Shown here: piece by piece, positions 8,885-18,260 of the stretch
How the letters are laid out: every line of letters starts with the position of its first letter
Numbering within the stretch: the first letter of the stretch is position 1
Assembly (NCBI RefSeq): GCF_009858175.1
Contig: NZ_CP047393.1
Location: 682,001-746,000 of the forward strand
Direction: 5' to 3'
DNA from: Pontibacillus sp. HMF3514
GTDB lineage: Bacteria; Bacillota; Bacilli; Bacillales; BH030062
DNA length: 64,000 bases
The notes under the pieces: generated by a model
What the model saw: the letters and a program-made list of their open reading frames with translations, nothing else
Told to the model about the DNA's origin: nothing
The model's database searches: none
Made by a program: the position numbers and the translations under genes

Positions 8885-10987
8885 ATGGAACAAACAAATG
8901 AATTAGGGAATCCTCTTTACTACAATAATAGAGAATTGAGTTGGCTCGCTTTTAATGAGCGTGTATTGCAAGAATCCTTAGATAAACATAACCCTTTATT
9001 GGAACGCTTGAAATTTTTAGCGATATTTAGCTCGAACTTAGATGAATTTTTTATGGTTCGAGTAGCTGGACTAAAGGATCAGGTGAAAGCGGGTTTTAAT
9101 AAACCGGAAAATAAAGCGGGATTAACACCTAAAGAACAACTCTCCAAGATCTCAGATAAAAACCATAAGCTAGTTGATATGCAGTATTCTACATATCAAA
9201 ATGTGCTCCTTCCCATGTTAAAAGAAGAAAACATCTCATTTGTCTCGGTGGATGACCTTACTCGAGAACAGTATCGGGTAATGGAAGATTACTTTGATGA
9301 ACAAATTTTCCCTGTCTTAACGCCTATGGCTGTCGATGCATATCGTCCCTTTCCTATGCTCCTAAATAAGAGTATCAATTTAACTGTTGTACTTGAAGAT
9401 GAAGTTGATGTGGAAGAAGAAGGGCATAAAACGGCTATTGTACAAGTTCCTTCAGTGTTAAATCGATATGTAGAATTGGATGCTTCTAACGAAAAAGATC
9501 GTAAGTTTATAATGTTAGAGGATATCATTAGTCACTTCCTATATAAAATGTTTTCGGGTTATATAGTAAAATCCGTAACAGAGTTCCGAATCACACGAAA
9601 TGCAGATATGACGATCCATGAAGAAGGGGCTCGTGATCTTCTAAAAGAGATTGAGAAAGAATTAAAAAAGCGAAAATGGGGTGCGGCAGTACGTCTTGAA
9701 ATTAAAAGAGACCAGTATGACCCCCAAGTACTTCAGTTTCTTTTAAATGTTCTGGAAATCCATCGAAAAGATGTATATGAAGTTGATGGCCCTCTAGATT
9801 TAACCTATCTTTTTAAATTCTATAGTGATTTGGAAGAAGACAAAGACCATCTTGTGTTCGGAGGGCTGATTCCACAACCTCCAAAAGACATTGGATCTGA
9901 GGAAGATTTATTCGAACTTGTAAATGAACGAGATATATTCCTGCATCATCCTTATGAATCTTTTCAGCCAGTCGTTGATTTTGTTGAAGATGCTGCAGAT
10001 AATCCAGATGTTTTAGCGATCAAACAAACCCTGTATCGGGTAAGTGGTGATTCGCCAATTATAGAAGGGCTGAAACGTGCAGCGGAAAAAGGTAAGCAGG
10101 TTACGGTACTGGTTGAGCTTAAGGCACGGTTTGACGAGGAAAATAACGTTCAATGGGCAAAAGAGCTTGAGAAATCTGGTTGCCATGTTATTTACGGAAT
10201 GAACTATTTAAAAACACATAGTAAAATCACACTTGTAGTACGTAAGCAAAAAAATAGAATTGAGCGCTTTGTTCACCTTGGAACAGGTAACTATAATGAC
10301 CAAACAGCCAAATTATATACAGACATGGGGATTATTACATCTAATCGTAAATTTGGTATCGATGCAACGAACTTCTTTAATTATCTAAGTGGATACACCG
10401 AAAAACCGAATTACCACCATATATCGATGGCTCCTTTTGATATTCGAAGAGATTTCTTAGCTTTAACAGATCAAGAAATTCAAAGTCATAAAAAGTATGG
10501 CAATGGTCGTATTATTGCAAAAATGAACTCCCTTACAGACAAAAAAATAATTATGAAACTTTATGAAGCATCGCGTACAGGAGTGAAAATTGATTTAATC
10601 GTCCGTGGAATTTGCTGTTTACGACCTGGTATTAAGGGGGTAAGTGAGAACATACGTGTCACAAGTATTGTTGGAAGGTTCTTAGAGCATAGCCGAATCT
10701 ATTACTTCCATAAAAATGGTGAAGGGAAGATGTATCTATCTTCAGCCGATATGATGACAAGGAATATGGAAAAACGAGTTGAATTGTTATTCCCGATCTA
10801 TGATGGAGGCATTAAAAAACGGCTACAGAAAATCTTGAAGATCATGCTTGAAGATAACATGAAAGCACGAGTCCAAGATTCAAATGGGAATTACCACTAT
10901 GTAAAAAGGGACAAAGGTAAAAAATCACTTGATAGCCAACTAGAGCTTTTCTCAATGGCTTACACAGTCGGTGAAGATGAAGAATAA
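8885..10987 (+). CDS. ppk: Polyphosphate kinase 1
   Basis: Reversible transfer of the ATP gamma-phosphate to polyphosphate through a phospho-histidine. 700 aa, standard PPK1 length, with N domain opening YYNNRELSWLAFNERVLQE, a head domain, and two phospholipase-D-like C domains. The autophosphorylated His is H445 in LKTHSKITLVVRK and the second conserved His is H602 in LEHSRIYYF. Family basic motifs are present (RVSGDSPI, ELKARFDEENN). ATG 8885 follows GAGGAAGGGTG. Paired with ppx, so synthesis and degradation of polyP are encoded together. Confidence 0.96.
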   Translation: MEQTNELGNPLYYNNRELSWLAFNERVLQESLDKHNPLLERLKFLAIFSSNLDEFFMVRVAGLKDQVKAGFNKPENKAGLTPKEQLSKISDKNHKLVDMQYSTYQNVLLPMLKEENISFVSVDDLTREQYRVMEDYFDEQIFPVLTPMAVDAYRPFPMLLNKSINLTVVLEDEVDVEEEGHKTAIVQVPSVLNRYVELDASNEKDRKFIMLEDIISHFLYKMFSGYIVKSVTEFRITRNADMTIHEEGARDLLKEIEKELKKRKWGAAVRLEIKRDQYDPQVLQFLLNVLEIHRKDVYEVDGPLDLTYLFKFYSDLEEDKDHLVFGGLIPQPPKDIGSEEDLFELVNERDIFLHHPYESFQPVVDFVEDAADNPDVLAIKQTLYRVSGDSPIIEGLKRAAEKGKQVTVLVELKARFDEENNVQWAKELEKSGCHVIYGMNYLKTHSKITLVVRKQKNRIERFVHLGTGNYNDQTAKLYTDMGIITSNRKFGIDATNFFNYLSGYTEKPNYHHISMAPFDIRRDFLALTDQEIQSHKKYGNGRIIAKMNSLTDKKIIMKLYEASRTGVKIDLIVRGICCLRPGIKGVSENIRVTSIVGRFLEHSRIYYFHKNGEGKMYLSSADMMTRNMEKRVELLFPIYDGGIKKRLQKILKIMLEDNMKARVQDSNGNYHYVKRDKGKKSLDSQLELFSMAYTVGEDEE

Positions 10988-10998
10988 ATGATGTTTTT

Positions 10999-11036
10999 AG
11001 CACCATTGTGGTCATTTTTCAATGGTGCTTTTTGTT
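10999..11036 (+). terminator. Terminator of ppk
   Basis: Ten-bp perfect stem AGCACCATTG/CAATGGTGCT (10999-11008 with 11020-11029) followed by T-rich sequence. Confidence 0.85.
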
Positions 11037-11106
11037 GTTTTTACTCTTTTTTTCAACATATTTCGAATTTTTTTTTGTTTTCATGAAAAAAACTAGGGTA
11101 AAGTAG

Positions 11107-11136
11107 TTGAAGAAGAAAACGGAAAATCATTATAAT
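11107..11136 (+). promoter_or_regulatory. SigA promoter of odhAB
   Basis: TTGAAG (11107-11112), 18-bp spacer, TATAAT (11131-11136). Transcription would start near 11143, inside or just before the cre site. Confidence 0.6.
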
Positions 11137-11147
11137 AGAAGATGAGT

Positions 11148-11162
11148 TTGCAAACGTTTACG
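11148..11162 (+). promoter_or_regulatory. Candidate cre (CcpA) site at odhA
   Basis: TTGCAAACGTTTACG matches the cre pattern WTGNAAACGNWNNCA except for the last base. Being just downstream of the predicted start point, it would act as a roadblock, consistent with the known glucose repression of odhAB in B. subtilis. Confidence 0.5.
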
Positions 11163-11198
11163 TCAGAGAAAGCGAACTTCTATTGGAGGTAGTAAATC

Positions 11199-14057
11199 GT
11201 GTCGAATAATGGGTCTAATGAAAACATTTGGGAACAATTTCATGGCCCCAACATGGGGTACATTGAAGAACAGTACGATCTTTACTTAGATGACCCTGCA
11301 AAAGTTGACCCGTCCTTAAAAGATGTATTTGATCAATACGGAGCACCTGATTGGATGGATGCTCAAGGCGGCGGAACTTCTGTACAAGGGCCATCAGCTG
11401 GAGATATTCAAAAGGTAACCTCAGCAATGAAATTGGTTGAGGCTATTCGTCGTTATGGACATATGGAAGCGGATATTTATCCAGTTGGACAAAAAGATGA
11501 GCGTTATTCACCTACACTTGATCTGAAAACATATGGTTTATCAGAAAAGGATTTGGAATCAATTCCAGCTAAATGGATTTGGAGTAAGGCTCCTAATCAT
11601 ATATCCAATGGTCTACAAGTTGTAGAAACGCTGAAGAAACGTTATTCAGGTAAGGTTTCGTTCGAAGTAGATCATGTAAATAATGATCAAGAGCGTGAAT
11701 GGCTTCAAAATACAATTGAGAACGGAAATTATGTAAAAGAGTTTTCGGCAGATCAGAAGAAACAAGTGTTAAAACGATTAGCCCAGGTAGAAGGATTTGA
11801 ACACTTCCTAGGCAAAACGTTTGTAGCACAAAAACGTTTCTCTATTGAAGGTTTAGATGTCATGGTACCTATGCTTGATCATATGGTTAAAGCAGCATCA
11901 GAAGATGATGTCGATCATATTATGATGGGCATGGCACACCGTGGTCGTTTAAACGTGTTAGCTCACGTGTTAGGGAAACCATACGATATGATTTTCTCCG
12001 AGTTTCATCATGCACCAAACAAAGAGTTAGTTCCTTCAGAAGGTTCAATCGGGATTAACTATGGTTGGACAGGAGACGTAAAGTATCACTTTGGAGCAAG
12101 TCGTGATGTTGAGAAGGATGAAGAACGAACGACTCGAGTGACACTTGCACATAACCCTTCTCACTTAGAGTTTGTTGATCCTGTTGTACAAGGCTTTGCA
12201 CGTGCAGCACAGGATGACCGGAGTAATCGTGGTTGGGCTGAACAGGACACAGGAAAAGCATTTCCTATTATGATTCATGGTGATGCGGCATTCCCTGGTG
12301 AAGGTGTAGTCGCAGAAACTTTAAACATGAGTGATTTACCAGGATATCGTGCTGGAGGATCTCTGCACATTATTGCGAACAACCTTGTAGGATTTACAAC
12401 AATTGAGAAGGATGGGCGCTCTACTCGTTATGCTAGTGACCTGGCTAAAGGGTATGAGATTCCAATTGTTCACGTAAATGCAGATGACCCAGTGGCTTGC
12501 TTATCCGCGATAAACCTTGCATATGAGTATCGCAAGAAGTTCCATAAAGATTTCTTAATTGATCTTGTGGGATATCGTCGTTATGGCCACAACGAAATGG
12601 ATGAACCACGTGGAACACAGCCACAGTTGTATCAAAGTATTGACCAACATCCTACAGCTGCTACAGTTTATGCAGAACAACTTCAAAATGAAGGGGTTAT
12701 TACTGAAGAAGAGTACAATAATATGCAAGAAGAAGTTCACCAAAACCTTCGTGATATTTATGAGAACATGAAGGAAAATGAAACAGGTGAAATGGATGAA
12801 CCAAATGTACCTGAAGAAATGGTGAATGGTCTGGAATCCATTGAAACGGCTGTACCATTAGAAGACTTGAAAGCCCTAAATAAAGGGTTACTCAACCGTC
12901 CAGAAGGCTTTAATGGATTGAAAAAACTAGAAAAAATTCTTCAACGTCGTGAAAATGTGCTTGAAGAAGGTAATAAAGTTGATTGGGCTACAGGTGAATC
13001 ATTAGCATTCGCATCAATCCTTAAAGATGGAATGCCAATTCGTTTAACTGGACAAGACAGTCAACGTGGTACATTTGCTCACCGTCATCTAGTGCTGCAT
13101 GATGTAGAAGATGGCTCTACGTACTGCCCAATGCATGGATTAGAAGAAGCAAATGCATCGTTTGAAGTGTATAATAGTCCATTATCTGAAGCAGGTGTAC
13201 TAGGCTTCGAATACGGATATAGTGTACATGCTCCTGAGACCCTCGTTCTTTGGGAAGCACAGTACGGTGACTTTACGAATGCTGGTCAAGTTATTATTGA
13301 TCAATTCATTTCTGCTGGGCGTGCAAAATGGGGTGAAAAATCTAGCCTTGCACTTCTTTTACCACATGGATATGAGGGACAAGGACCTGAACACTCCAGT
13401 GCTCGTTTAGAGCGTTTCTTAACATTAAGTGCCGAGTATAACTGGACGGTAGCGAACGTTACGTCCTCAGCACAATACTTCCATTTGCTGCGTCGTCAAG
13501 CGGCGATTGGAAATAAAGATGCTGCACGTCCTCTTGTACTAATGACGCCGAAGAGTCTAATTCGTAACCAACGCGTTGCTTCAGAAGGAAAAGCCTTCAG
13601 TGAAGAGTCCTTTAAACCTCTAATGGAGCAACCAGGTCTTGGGAAGAAGAAGACGAAGGTGAAGCGACTTGTTATCGGAAGCGGTAAAATTATGATTGAT
13701 CTAGAAGAACAAATTGATAATGAAAAAGACCGCGATTGGGATTGGCTGCATATCGTTCGTGCAGAACAAATTTATCCATTCCCTGAAAAACAATTAGAAG
13801 AGATCTTAGACTATTATTCCAATATTGAAGAAGTGGTTTGGGTTCAAGAAGAACCACGTAATATGGGAAGCTGGGATTTCGTGAAAGAAACCCTTTATCG
13901 TCTTGTGAAGCAAAACCAAGAGATCAGCTATATTGGACGTCCAAAACGTTCATCACCAGCTGTTGGGGAACCAAATATACACAAAACCGAACAGAACAGA
14001 ATCATCCAAGAAGCACTAAAGCTATCTAAAGGAGGAGATTCCAATGAAGGAAATTAA
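11199..14057 (+). CDS. odhA: 2-oxoglutarate dehydrogenase E1 component
   Basis: Thiamine-diphosphate-dependent decarboxylation of 2-oxoglutarate and transfer to the E2 lipoyl group, TCA cycle. 952 aa, normal length. Seen: N-terminal E2-binding segment [20 protein letters not shown], the [19 protein letters not shown] block, the [20 protein letters not shown] block with the ThDP-binding GDA...N pattern, and the transketolase-like C-terminal half with [25 protein letters not shown] 11199 follows GGAGGTAG. Overlaps odhB by 14 bases, implying translational coupling. Confidence 0.97.
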   Translation: MSNNGSNENIWEQFHGPNMGYIEEQYDLYLDDPAKVDPSLKDVFDQYGAPDWMDAQGGGTSVQGPSAGDIQKVTSAMKLVEAIRRYGHMEADIYPVGQKDERYSPTLDLKTYGLSEKDLESIPAKWIWSKAPNHISNGLQVVETLKKRYSGKVSFEVDHVNNDQEREWLQNTIENGNYVKEFSADQKKQVLKRLAQVEGFEHFLGKTFVAQKRFSIEGLDVMVPMLDHMVKAASEDDVDHIMMGMAHRGRLNVLAHVLGKPYDMIFSEFHHAPNKELVPSEGSIGINYGWTGDVKYHFGASRDVEKDEERTTRVTLAHNPSHLEFVDPVVQGFARAAQDDRSNRGWAEQDTGKAFPIMIHGDAAFPGEGVVAETLNMSDLPGYRAGGSLHIIANNLVGFTTIEKDGRSTRYASDLAKGYEIPIVHVNADDPVACLSAINLAYEYRKKFHKDFLIDLVGYRRYGHNEMDEPRGTQPQLYQSIDQHPTAATVYAEQLQNEGVITEEEYNNMQEEVHQNLRDIYENMKENETGEMDEPNVPEEMVNGLESIETAVPLEDLKALNKGLLNRPEGFNGLKKLEKILQRRENVLEEGNKVDWATGESLAFASILKDGMPIRLTGQDSQRGTFAHRHLVLHDVEDGSTYCPMHGLEEANASFEVYNSPLSEAGVLGFEYGYSVHAPETLVLWEAQYGDFTNAGQVIIDQFISAGRAKWGEKSSLALLLPHGYEGQGPEHSSARLERFLTLSAEYNWTVANVTSSAQYFHLLRRQAAIGNKDAARPLVLMTPKSLIRNQRVASEGKAFSEESFKPLMEQPGLGKKKTKVKRLVIGSGKIMIDLEEQIDNEKDRDWDWLHIVRAEQIYPFPEKQLEEILDYYSNIEEVVWVQEEPRNMGSWDFVKETLYRLVKQNQEISYIGRPKRSSPAVGEPNIHKTEQNRIIQEALKLSKGGDSNEGN

Positions 14058-15339
14058 AGTACCAGAGCTCGCAGAATCCATTACAGAAGGTACCGTAGCC
14101 GAATGGCTAGTTAGCGAAGGAGACCAAGTCGAGAAAGGCGATGCCATTCTTGAGCTTGAAACAGATAAAGTAAACGTTGAAGTGAATTCAGACTATAGTG
14201 GTGTCCTCGCTGAAGTTCTCGTTCAAGAGGGTGATGATGTAGAAGTAGGCGACACAATTGCCAAAGTAGACGAGAGCGGCGAAGGTGGCGGCTCCTCCGA
14301 TAGCGAAGAAAAAGAAGAACCAAAAGAAGCGTCTCAGGACGATTCTAAGCAAGAGCAACAAGAAGAAAAGAAACAAGAAGCTAAAGAAGAACAAGGTGGA
14401 GAAGAGCAGGATCCAAACAAAGAATCCATTGCATCTCCAGCTGCACGTAAAAAAGCACGTGAGCTAGGCATTGACCTTAGCAAAGTATATCCTAAGGATC
14501 CACTAGGCCGTATCCGCCCAGAGGATGTTGAGGAAGCAGCGAAAAAAGGTAAAGAAGAACCTTCAAGTTCTAAAGGCGGAAGTGGCAAAAAAGAGAAGAA
14601 GAAAGAGGACAAGTCCTCTGAAAAAACAGAATTCTCTAAGCCAGTTGAGCGCGAGAAAATGTCTCGTCGACGTCAAACAATCTCCAAGCGTCTTGTAGAA
14701 GCGCAACAGAGTGCAGCAATGCTTACAACATTTAACGAGGTTGATATGACAGCTGTTATGAACCTTCGTAAAGAGCGTAAGGACCAGTTCCAAGATAAGC
14801 ATGATGTAAAACTTGGTTTTATGTCCTTCTTCACGAAAGCTGTAGTAGGAGCACTTAAAGAGTTCCCACTTCTGAACGCTGAAATCCAAGGTGATGAAAT
14901 TGTGAAGAAACAATTCTATGATATCGGTATGGCTGTTTCTACAGATGACGGACTAGTTGTCCCAGTTGTACGTGACGCAGACCGTCTAGGCTTCGCTGGT
15001 ATCGAAAAAGAAATCGGCCGTCTTGGTAAAATGGCTCGTGATAAAGAGCTTGGCCTTGATGACCTACAAGGTGGTTCCTTCACGATTACAAACGGAGGAA
15101 TCTTCGGATCATTACTATCTACACCAATCTTGAATACGCCACAGGTTGGTATTCTTGGAATGCACAGCATCCAAAAACGCCCTATGGTAATGCCGGACGA
15201 CTCAATCGAAGTTCGCCCAATGATGTACATCGCTCTTTCCTACGACCACCGTATCGTAGATGGAAAAGAAGCCGTACAATTCCTAGTGCGCATTAAAGAA
15301 ATGATTGAAGATCCTTATAACCTACTATTAGAAGGTTAA
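14044..15339 (+). CDS. odhB: 2-oxoglutarate dehydrogenase E2, dihydrolipoyl succinyltransferase
   Basis: 431 aa. Lipoyl domain at 1-77 with the lipoylated Lys in [11 protein letters not shown] (K42); a highly charged Glu/Lys linker at ~80-135; peripheral-subunit-binding domain at ~140-175 ([15 protein letters not shown]); a second charged linker; catalytic CAT domain from ~205 to the end with [15 protein letters not shown] carrying the active His and Asp. ATG 14044 lies inside the 3' end of odhA, with GGAGGAG at 14033-14039. E3 is not encoded here and is normally shared with pyruvate dehydrogenase. The charged linkers are longer than in B. subtilis, in keeping with a halotolerant proteome (inference). 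Confidence 0.97.
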   Translation: MKEIKVPELAESITEGTVAEWLVSEGDQVEKGDAILELETDKVNVEVNSDYSGVLAEVLVQEGDDVEVGDTIAKVDESGEGGGSSDSEEKEEPKEASQDDSKQEQQEEKKQEAKEEQGGEEQDPNKESIASPAARKKARELGIDLSKVYPKDPLGRIRPEDVEEAAKKGKEEPSSSKGGSGKKEKKKEDKSSEKTEFSKPVEREKMSRRRQTISKRLVEAQQSAAMLTTFNEVDMTAVMNLRKERKDQFQDKHDVKLGFMSFFTKAVVGALKEFPLLNAEIQGDEIVKKQFYDIGMAVSTDDGLVVPVVRDADRLGFAGIEKEIGRLGKMARDKELGLDDLQGGSFTITNGGIFGSLLSTPILNTPQVGILGMHSIQKRPMVMPDDSIEVRPMMYIALSYDHRIVDGKEAVQFLVRIKEMIEDPYNLLLEG

Positions 15340-15350
15340 GGAATATGATT

Positions 15351-15381
15351 AAAGCCCATTGGCCAGTGCCAATGGGCTTTT
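15351..15381 (+). terminator. odhAB terminator, overlapping the yidC fragment
   Basis: Thirteen-bp perfect stem (15351-15363 with 15368-15380) with loop CAGT and four T. The 3' arm runs directly into codons that match YidC. Confidence 0.75.
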
Positions 15382-15692
15382 ACTATGCAATTAGAGGTTC
15401 TCAAGAGATAGCTAGCCATTCCTTCTTATGGTTTCCACTCGGTGAAATGGATATCTTAATGGCCCTTATTGCAGCAGTGATCTATTATGTTCAATATCGT
15501 GTTTCGATGAATAACATGCCTATTGAACAACAAGGACAGATGAAGATCATGGGTCTTTTATCGCCAGGGATCATCCTATTTAATTCTTTATCAGCTCCAG
15601 CAGCTTTACCACTTTACTGGGCTGTTAGTGGCTTGTTTCTTATTTTACAAACGTGGATAGGGCAAAAATTATATAAACCCGTAGAAGAATAG
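15372..15692 (+). pseudogene. 3' fragment of a yidC/oxaA membrane insertase gene
   Basis: The frame from ATG 15372 reads [20 protein letters not shown] and continues through [20 protein letters not shown] to [20 protein letters not shown] and TWIGQKLY: the last ~105 residues of a Gram-positive YidC/OxaA2, covering its last three transmembrane segments. The signal peptide, lipobox, first helices and the conserved membrane Arg region (normally another ~150 residues) are absent. An in-frame ATG at 15345 sits before the odhB terminator stem and lacks a good ribosome site. The fragment keeps its stop and its own terminator and has no internal stops, so loss of the 5' end may be recent. B. subtilis has no yidC at this place. 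Confidence 0.75.
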
Positions 15693-15697
15693 ATACA

Positions 15698-15732
15698 AAA
15701 AGGCAGCTTTTTCACGAAAGCTGTCTTTTTTT
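15698..15732 (+). terminator. Terminator after the yidC fragment
   Basis: Stem AAGGCAGCTTT with AAAGCTGTCTTT (one G-U pair) and a T7 run. Confidence 0.75.
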
Positions 15733-15824
15733 AGTGAAAAAATTAAAAATACCTCCATGACAGTCTTGAAACGGATAAATTCCGCACAAGTTTTCTGAAT
15801 TTTTAATCAAAATGACAATCTCTG

Positions 15825-15832
15825 CATACAAT
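15825..15832 (+). promoter_or_regulatory. SigE-type -10 element of yhbH
   Basis: CATACAAT at 15825-15832 is the exact SigE -10 consensus. The -35 region 14 bases upstream (TAATCAA, 15804-15810) matches KMATATT only partly. yhbH is a known SigE-dependent gene in B. subtilis. Confidence 0.5.
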
Positions 15833-15862
15833 AATGTAAATACAAATGAAGGAGGGGTAAGG

Positions 15863-17020
15863 ATGAGTGAGAAAAACTTTGTTGTTTCTGAAGAGAACTG
15901 GTCCCTCCATAGAAAAGGGTACGATGATCAACAGCGCCACCAAGAAAAAGTGCAAGATGCACTAAAAAATCAATTACCGGACCTGATTTCTGAAGAAAAT
16001 ATCGTTATGTCGAATGGAAAAGATGTTGTGAAGATTCCGATCCGATCCTTGGATGAATATAAGATACGTTACAATCATGATAAAAATAAACACGTAGGCC
16101 AAGGCGAGGGAGAAAGTCAAGTTGGCGATGTTGTAGCCCGTGATGGTTCGAAGCAAAAGGCACAAGGAAAAGGTGAAAAAGCCGGGGACCAGCCAGGTGA
16201 AGATTTTTATGAAGCGGAAGTATCGATTGCTGAGTTGGAAGAAGCTTTATTTAAAGAGTTAGAACTCCCGAACTTGCAAGAAAAAGAGAAAGATAACATT
16301 GTTACGACAGACATTGACTTTAATGATATCCGTAAAAATGGCTTACAAGGAAACATTGATAAAAAACGCACGATGCTTGCTGCCTATAAGCGAAATGCCA
16401 TGGGTGGAGAGGCTACGTTTAACCCCATTTATCCAGAAGATATCCGTTATAAAACATGGAACGAAGTCGTGAAGCCAGAATCTAAAGCTGTTGTGTTAGC
16501 TATGATGGATACCTCGGGTTCAATGGGCGTATGGGAAAAGTATATGTCGCGAAGCTTCTTCTTTTGGATGACACGTTTCCTTCGAACAAAATATGAAACG
16601 GTAGATATTGAATTTATAGCCCATCATACTGAAGCTAAAGTAGTTTCAGAAGAAAATTTCTTCTCAAAAGGTGAGAGCGGCGGAACGATTTGTTCTTCAG
16701 CCTATAAAAAAGCCTTAGAACTTATCGACACAAAGTATAATCCGGAGAGTTATAACATTTACCCATTCCACTTTTCTGATGGGGATAATTTAACCTCAGA
16801 TAATAAACGTTGCTTAAAGCTTGTGGATGAATTAATGGATTTATCAAGCATGTTTGGTTACGGCGAAGTAAACCAGTATAATAGGCATTCGACTCTCATG
16901 TCAGCCTATAAAAAGATTGAAGATCCTCGTTTCAGACACTTTGTTTTACGACGTAAGGCCGATGTATTCTATGCGATGAAACACTTCTTCCAAGAGGATG
17001 AAGAAAAAGCATATGTTTAA
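15863..17020 (+). CDS. yhbH: Sporulation protein YhbH (UPF0229/DUF444)
   Basis: 385 aa from ATG 15863, against ~392 in B. subtilis. Begins [20 protein letters not shown]; a Gly/Lys/Gln-rich segment at ~85-115 precedes the von Willebrand A-like core with the MIDAS-type motif MMDTSGSMG near residue 220 and [11 protein letters not shown] near 305. YhbH is mother-cell expressed and works with PrkA and SpoVR in spore formation (established association; molecular role unsettled). GGAGGGG (15851-15857) fixes this start; the in-frame ATG at 15812 lies upstream of the SigE -10 and is unlikely to be used. Confidence 0.92.
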   Translation: MSEKNFVVSEENWSLHRKGYDDQQRHQEKVQDALKNQLPDLISEENIVMSNGKDVVKIPIRSLDEYKIRYNHDKNKHVGQGEGESQVGDVVARDGSKQKAQGKGEKAGDQPGEDFYEAEVSIAELEEALFKELELPNLQEKEKDNIVTTDIDFNDIRKNGLQGNIDKKRTMLAAYKRNAMGGEATFNPIYPEDIRYKTWNEVVKPESKAVVLAMMDTSGSMGVWEKYMSRSFFFWMTRFLRTKYETVDIEFIAHHTEAKVVSEENFFSKGESGGTICSSAYKKALELIDTKYNPESYNIYPFHFSDGDNLTSDNKRCLKLVDELMDLSSMFGYGEVNQYNRHSTLMSAYKKIEDPRFRHFVLRRKADVFYAMKHFFQEDEEKAYV

Positions 17021-17037
17021 AACTATAAGTAACAGAA

Positions 17038-17066
17038 AAAGCCCTCTCATTTTTGAGGGCTTTTTT
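17038..17066 (+). terminator. Terminator of yhbH
   Basis: AAAGCCCTC/GAGGGCTTTTTT stem-loop. Confidence 0.85.
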
Positions 17067-17097
17067 ACATGTTACGAAAGTGTTTAATGTTAGCAAT

Positions 17098-17117
17098 CAA
17101 TCGGCAAGTTTTCTTTA
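17098..17117 (+). repeat. 20-nt dispersed repeat, short copy
   Basis: The 20 bases at 17098-17117 are identical to 31254-31273; the core is AATCGGCAAGTTTTC. In this copy the left half of the stem seen at 31246-31259 is missing. Confidence 0.5.
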
Positions 17118-17180
17118 GATAAAGAATAATAACATTAGATTTGAAGAACCTAAGGAAAAACAAAAAGGATTCTTTTACCT

Positions 17181-18260
17181 ATGAGAAATGAGCCGATTTC
17201 TTTTTTACAACTATTTTTATTAATCATGATGAGTACAGGTTTCTATAATCATGTTATTCTAATGCCTATTGTGAATGAAGGGGGACGTGGGGCGTGGGTC
17301 GGGACGCTTCTTAATATAGTTCCGCTAGTAATTGTCATTTCTATAATTTACTTCGTATATAAAAAAACGAATATGGAACCATTAGTTAAGTATTTACAAA
17401 GAAAGATTGGACGAATTAAAACGATTCTTATTACGGTTCCTTTTATACTTTATAGTTTGCTTCAAATTTATATTACGACATTTGATACAGTAATGTGGAC
17501 TAAAGTGAATTATCTAAATAACACACCGATTTTTGTATTAGTGATTAGTGCCATTTTTGTCATTTCTATATTAATTAGAGGAGACATAACGTCTCTGGCG
17601 ATAGTTAGTGGAGTTTTACTACCAATTGTTGTGTTACTCGGGATCTTTGTATCTTTAGCTAATATGTCTAATAAAGATTATTCTTTACTTTTTCCAGCCC
17701 TTGTTAATGGGTGGGGGCCTATTTGGGAGAGTTTATTTTATAGTTTATCAGGGGCTTTTGACCTTGTGATCCTTTTGTTTTTACAAGGTAAGCTGAAGGG
17801 AGAAGTTAATTACTGGAAATACTTGTTGATTCCATTAATTCTTACAAACCTTTTAATTTCACCAACAACTGGAGGGATTGCACTGTTTGGACCTGAAGTA
17901 AATGCTGATTTAAGATACCCAGCTTATGAGCAATGGAGAGTAGTGACCATTGGAAGTTACATTAGTCATGTAGACTATTTTACAATATATCAATGGTTAT
18001 CTGGGGCTATAATTCGTATTGCCTTATTCACTGTTATCATTCCAGATTTGTTAGTGATCAATAAGGAGAAAATAAGAAAGTGGGTGCAATACTCTGTTCT
18101 CATTATGTTGTTACTTAGTCTGTATATTCCCATGACAGATTACATGTTTTTCAACCTTTTAAAACATGTATTTCTTCCAAGTATGACGATAACCATGAGC
18201 CTTTATCTTTTATTCATTGTACTTACGGTTATATGGACATCCAGGAGGCTTAGAAAATGA
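17181..18260 (+). CDS. Germinant-receptor permease subunit (GerB type)
   Basis: 359 aa, about ten hydrophobic segments, spore-permease family of the APC superfamily; forms the membrane-embedded ligand-sensing B subunit of a spore germinant receptor in the inner spore membrane (established). Opens MRNEPISFLQLFLLIMMSTGF, typical of the family. ATG 17181 follows AAGGA. It is first in a B-A-C operon and overlaps the next gene by 4 bases (ATGA). No clear SigG promoter (CATnnTA with a proper -35) is seen upstream. Confidence 0.9.
   Translation: MRNEPISFLQLFLLIMMSTGFYNHVILMPIVNEGGRGAWVGTLLNIVPLVIVISIIYFVYKKTNMEPLVKYLQRKIGRIKTILITVPFILYSLLQIYITTFDTVMWTKVNYLNNTPIFVLVISAIFVISILIRGDITSLAIVSGVLLPIVVLLGIFVSLANMSNKDYSLLFPALVNGWGPIWESLFYSLSGAFDLVILLFLQGKLKGEVNYWKYLLIPLILTNLLISPTTGGIALFGPEVNADLRYPAYEQWRVVTIGSYISHVDYFTIYQWLSGAIIRIALFTVIIPDLLVINKEKIRKWVQYSVLIMLLLSLYIPMTDYMFFNLLKHVFLPSMTITMSLYLLFIVLTVIWTSRRLRK

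Noticed and set aside
14111-14612. Several ORFs opposite the odhB linker
   Set aside because: Shadows of GAA/AAA-rich codons in the charged linker.
15812-15862. Upstream ATG extending yhbH by 17 residues
   Set aside because: It lies before the SigE-type -10; the GGAGG-preceded ATG 15863 matches the family N-terminus.
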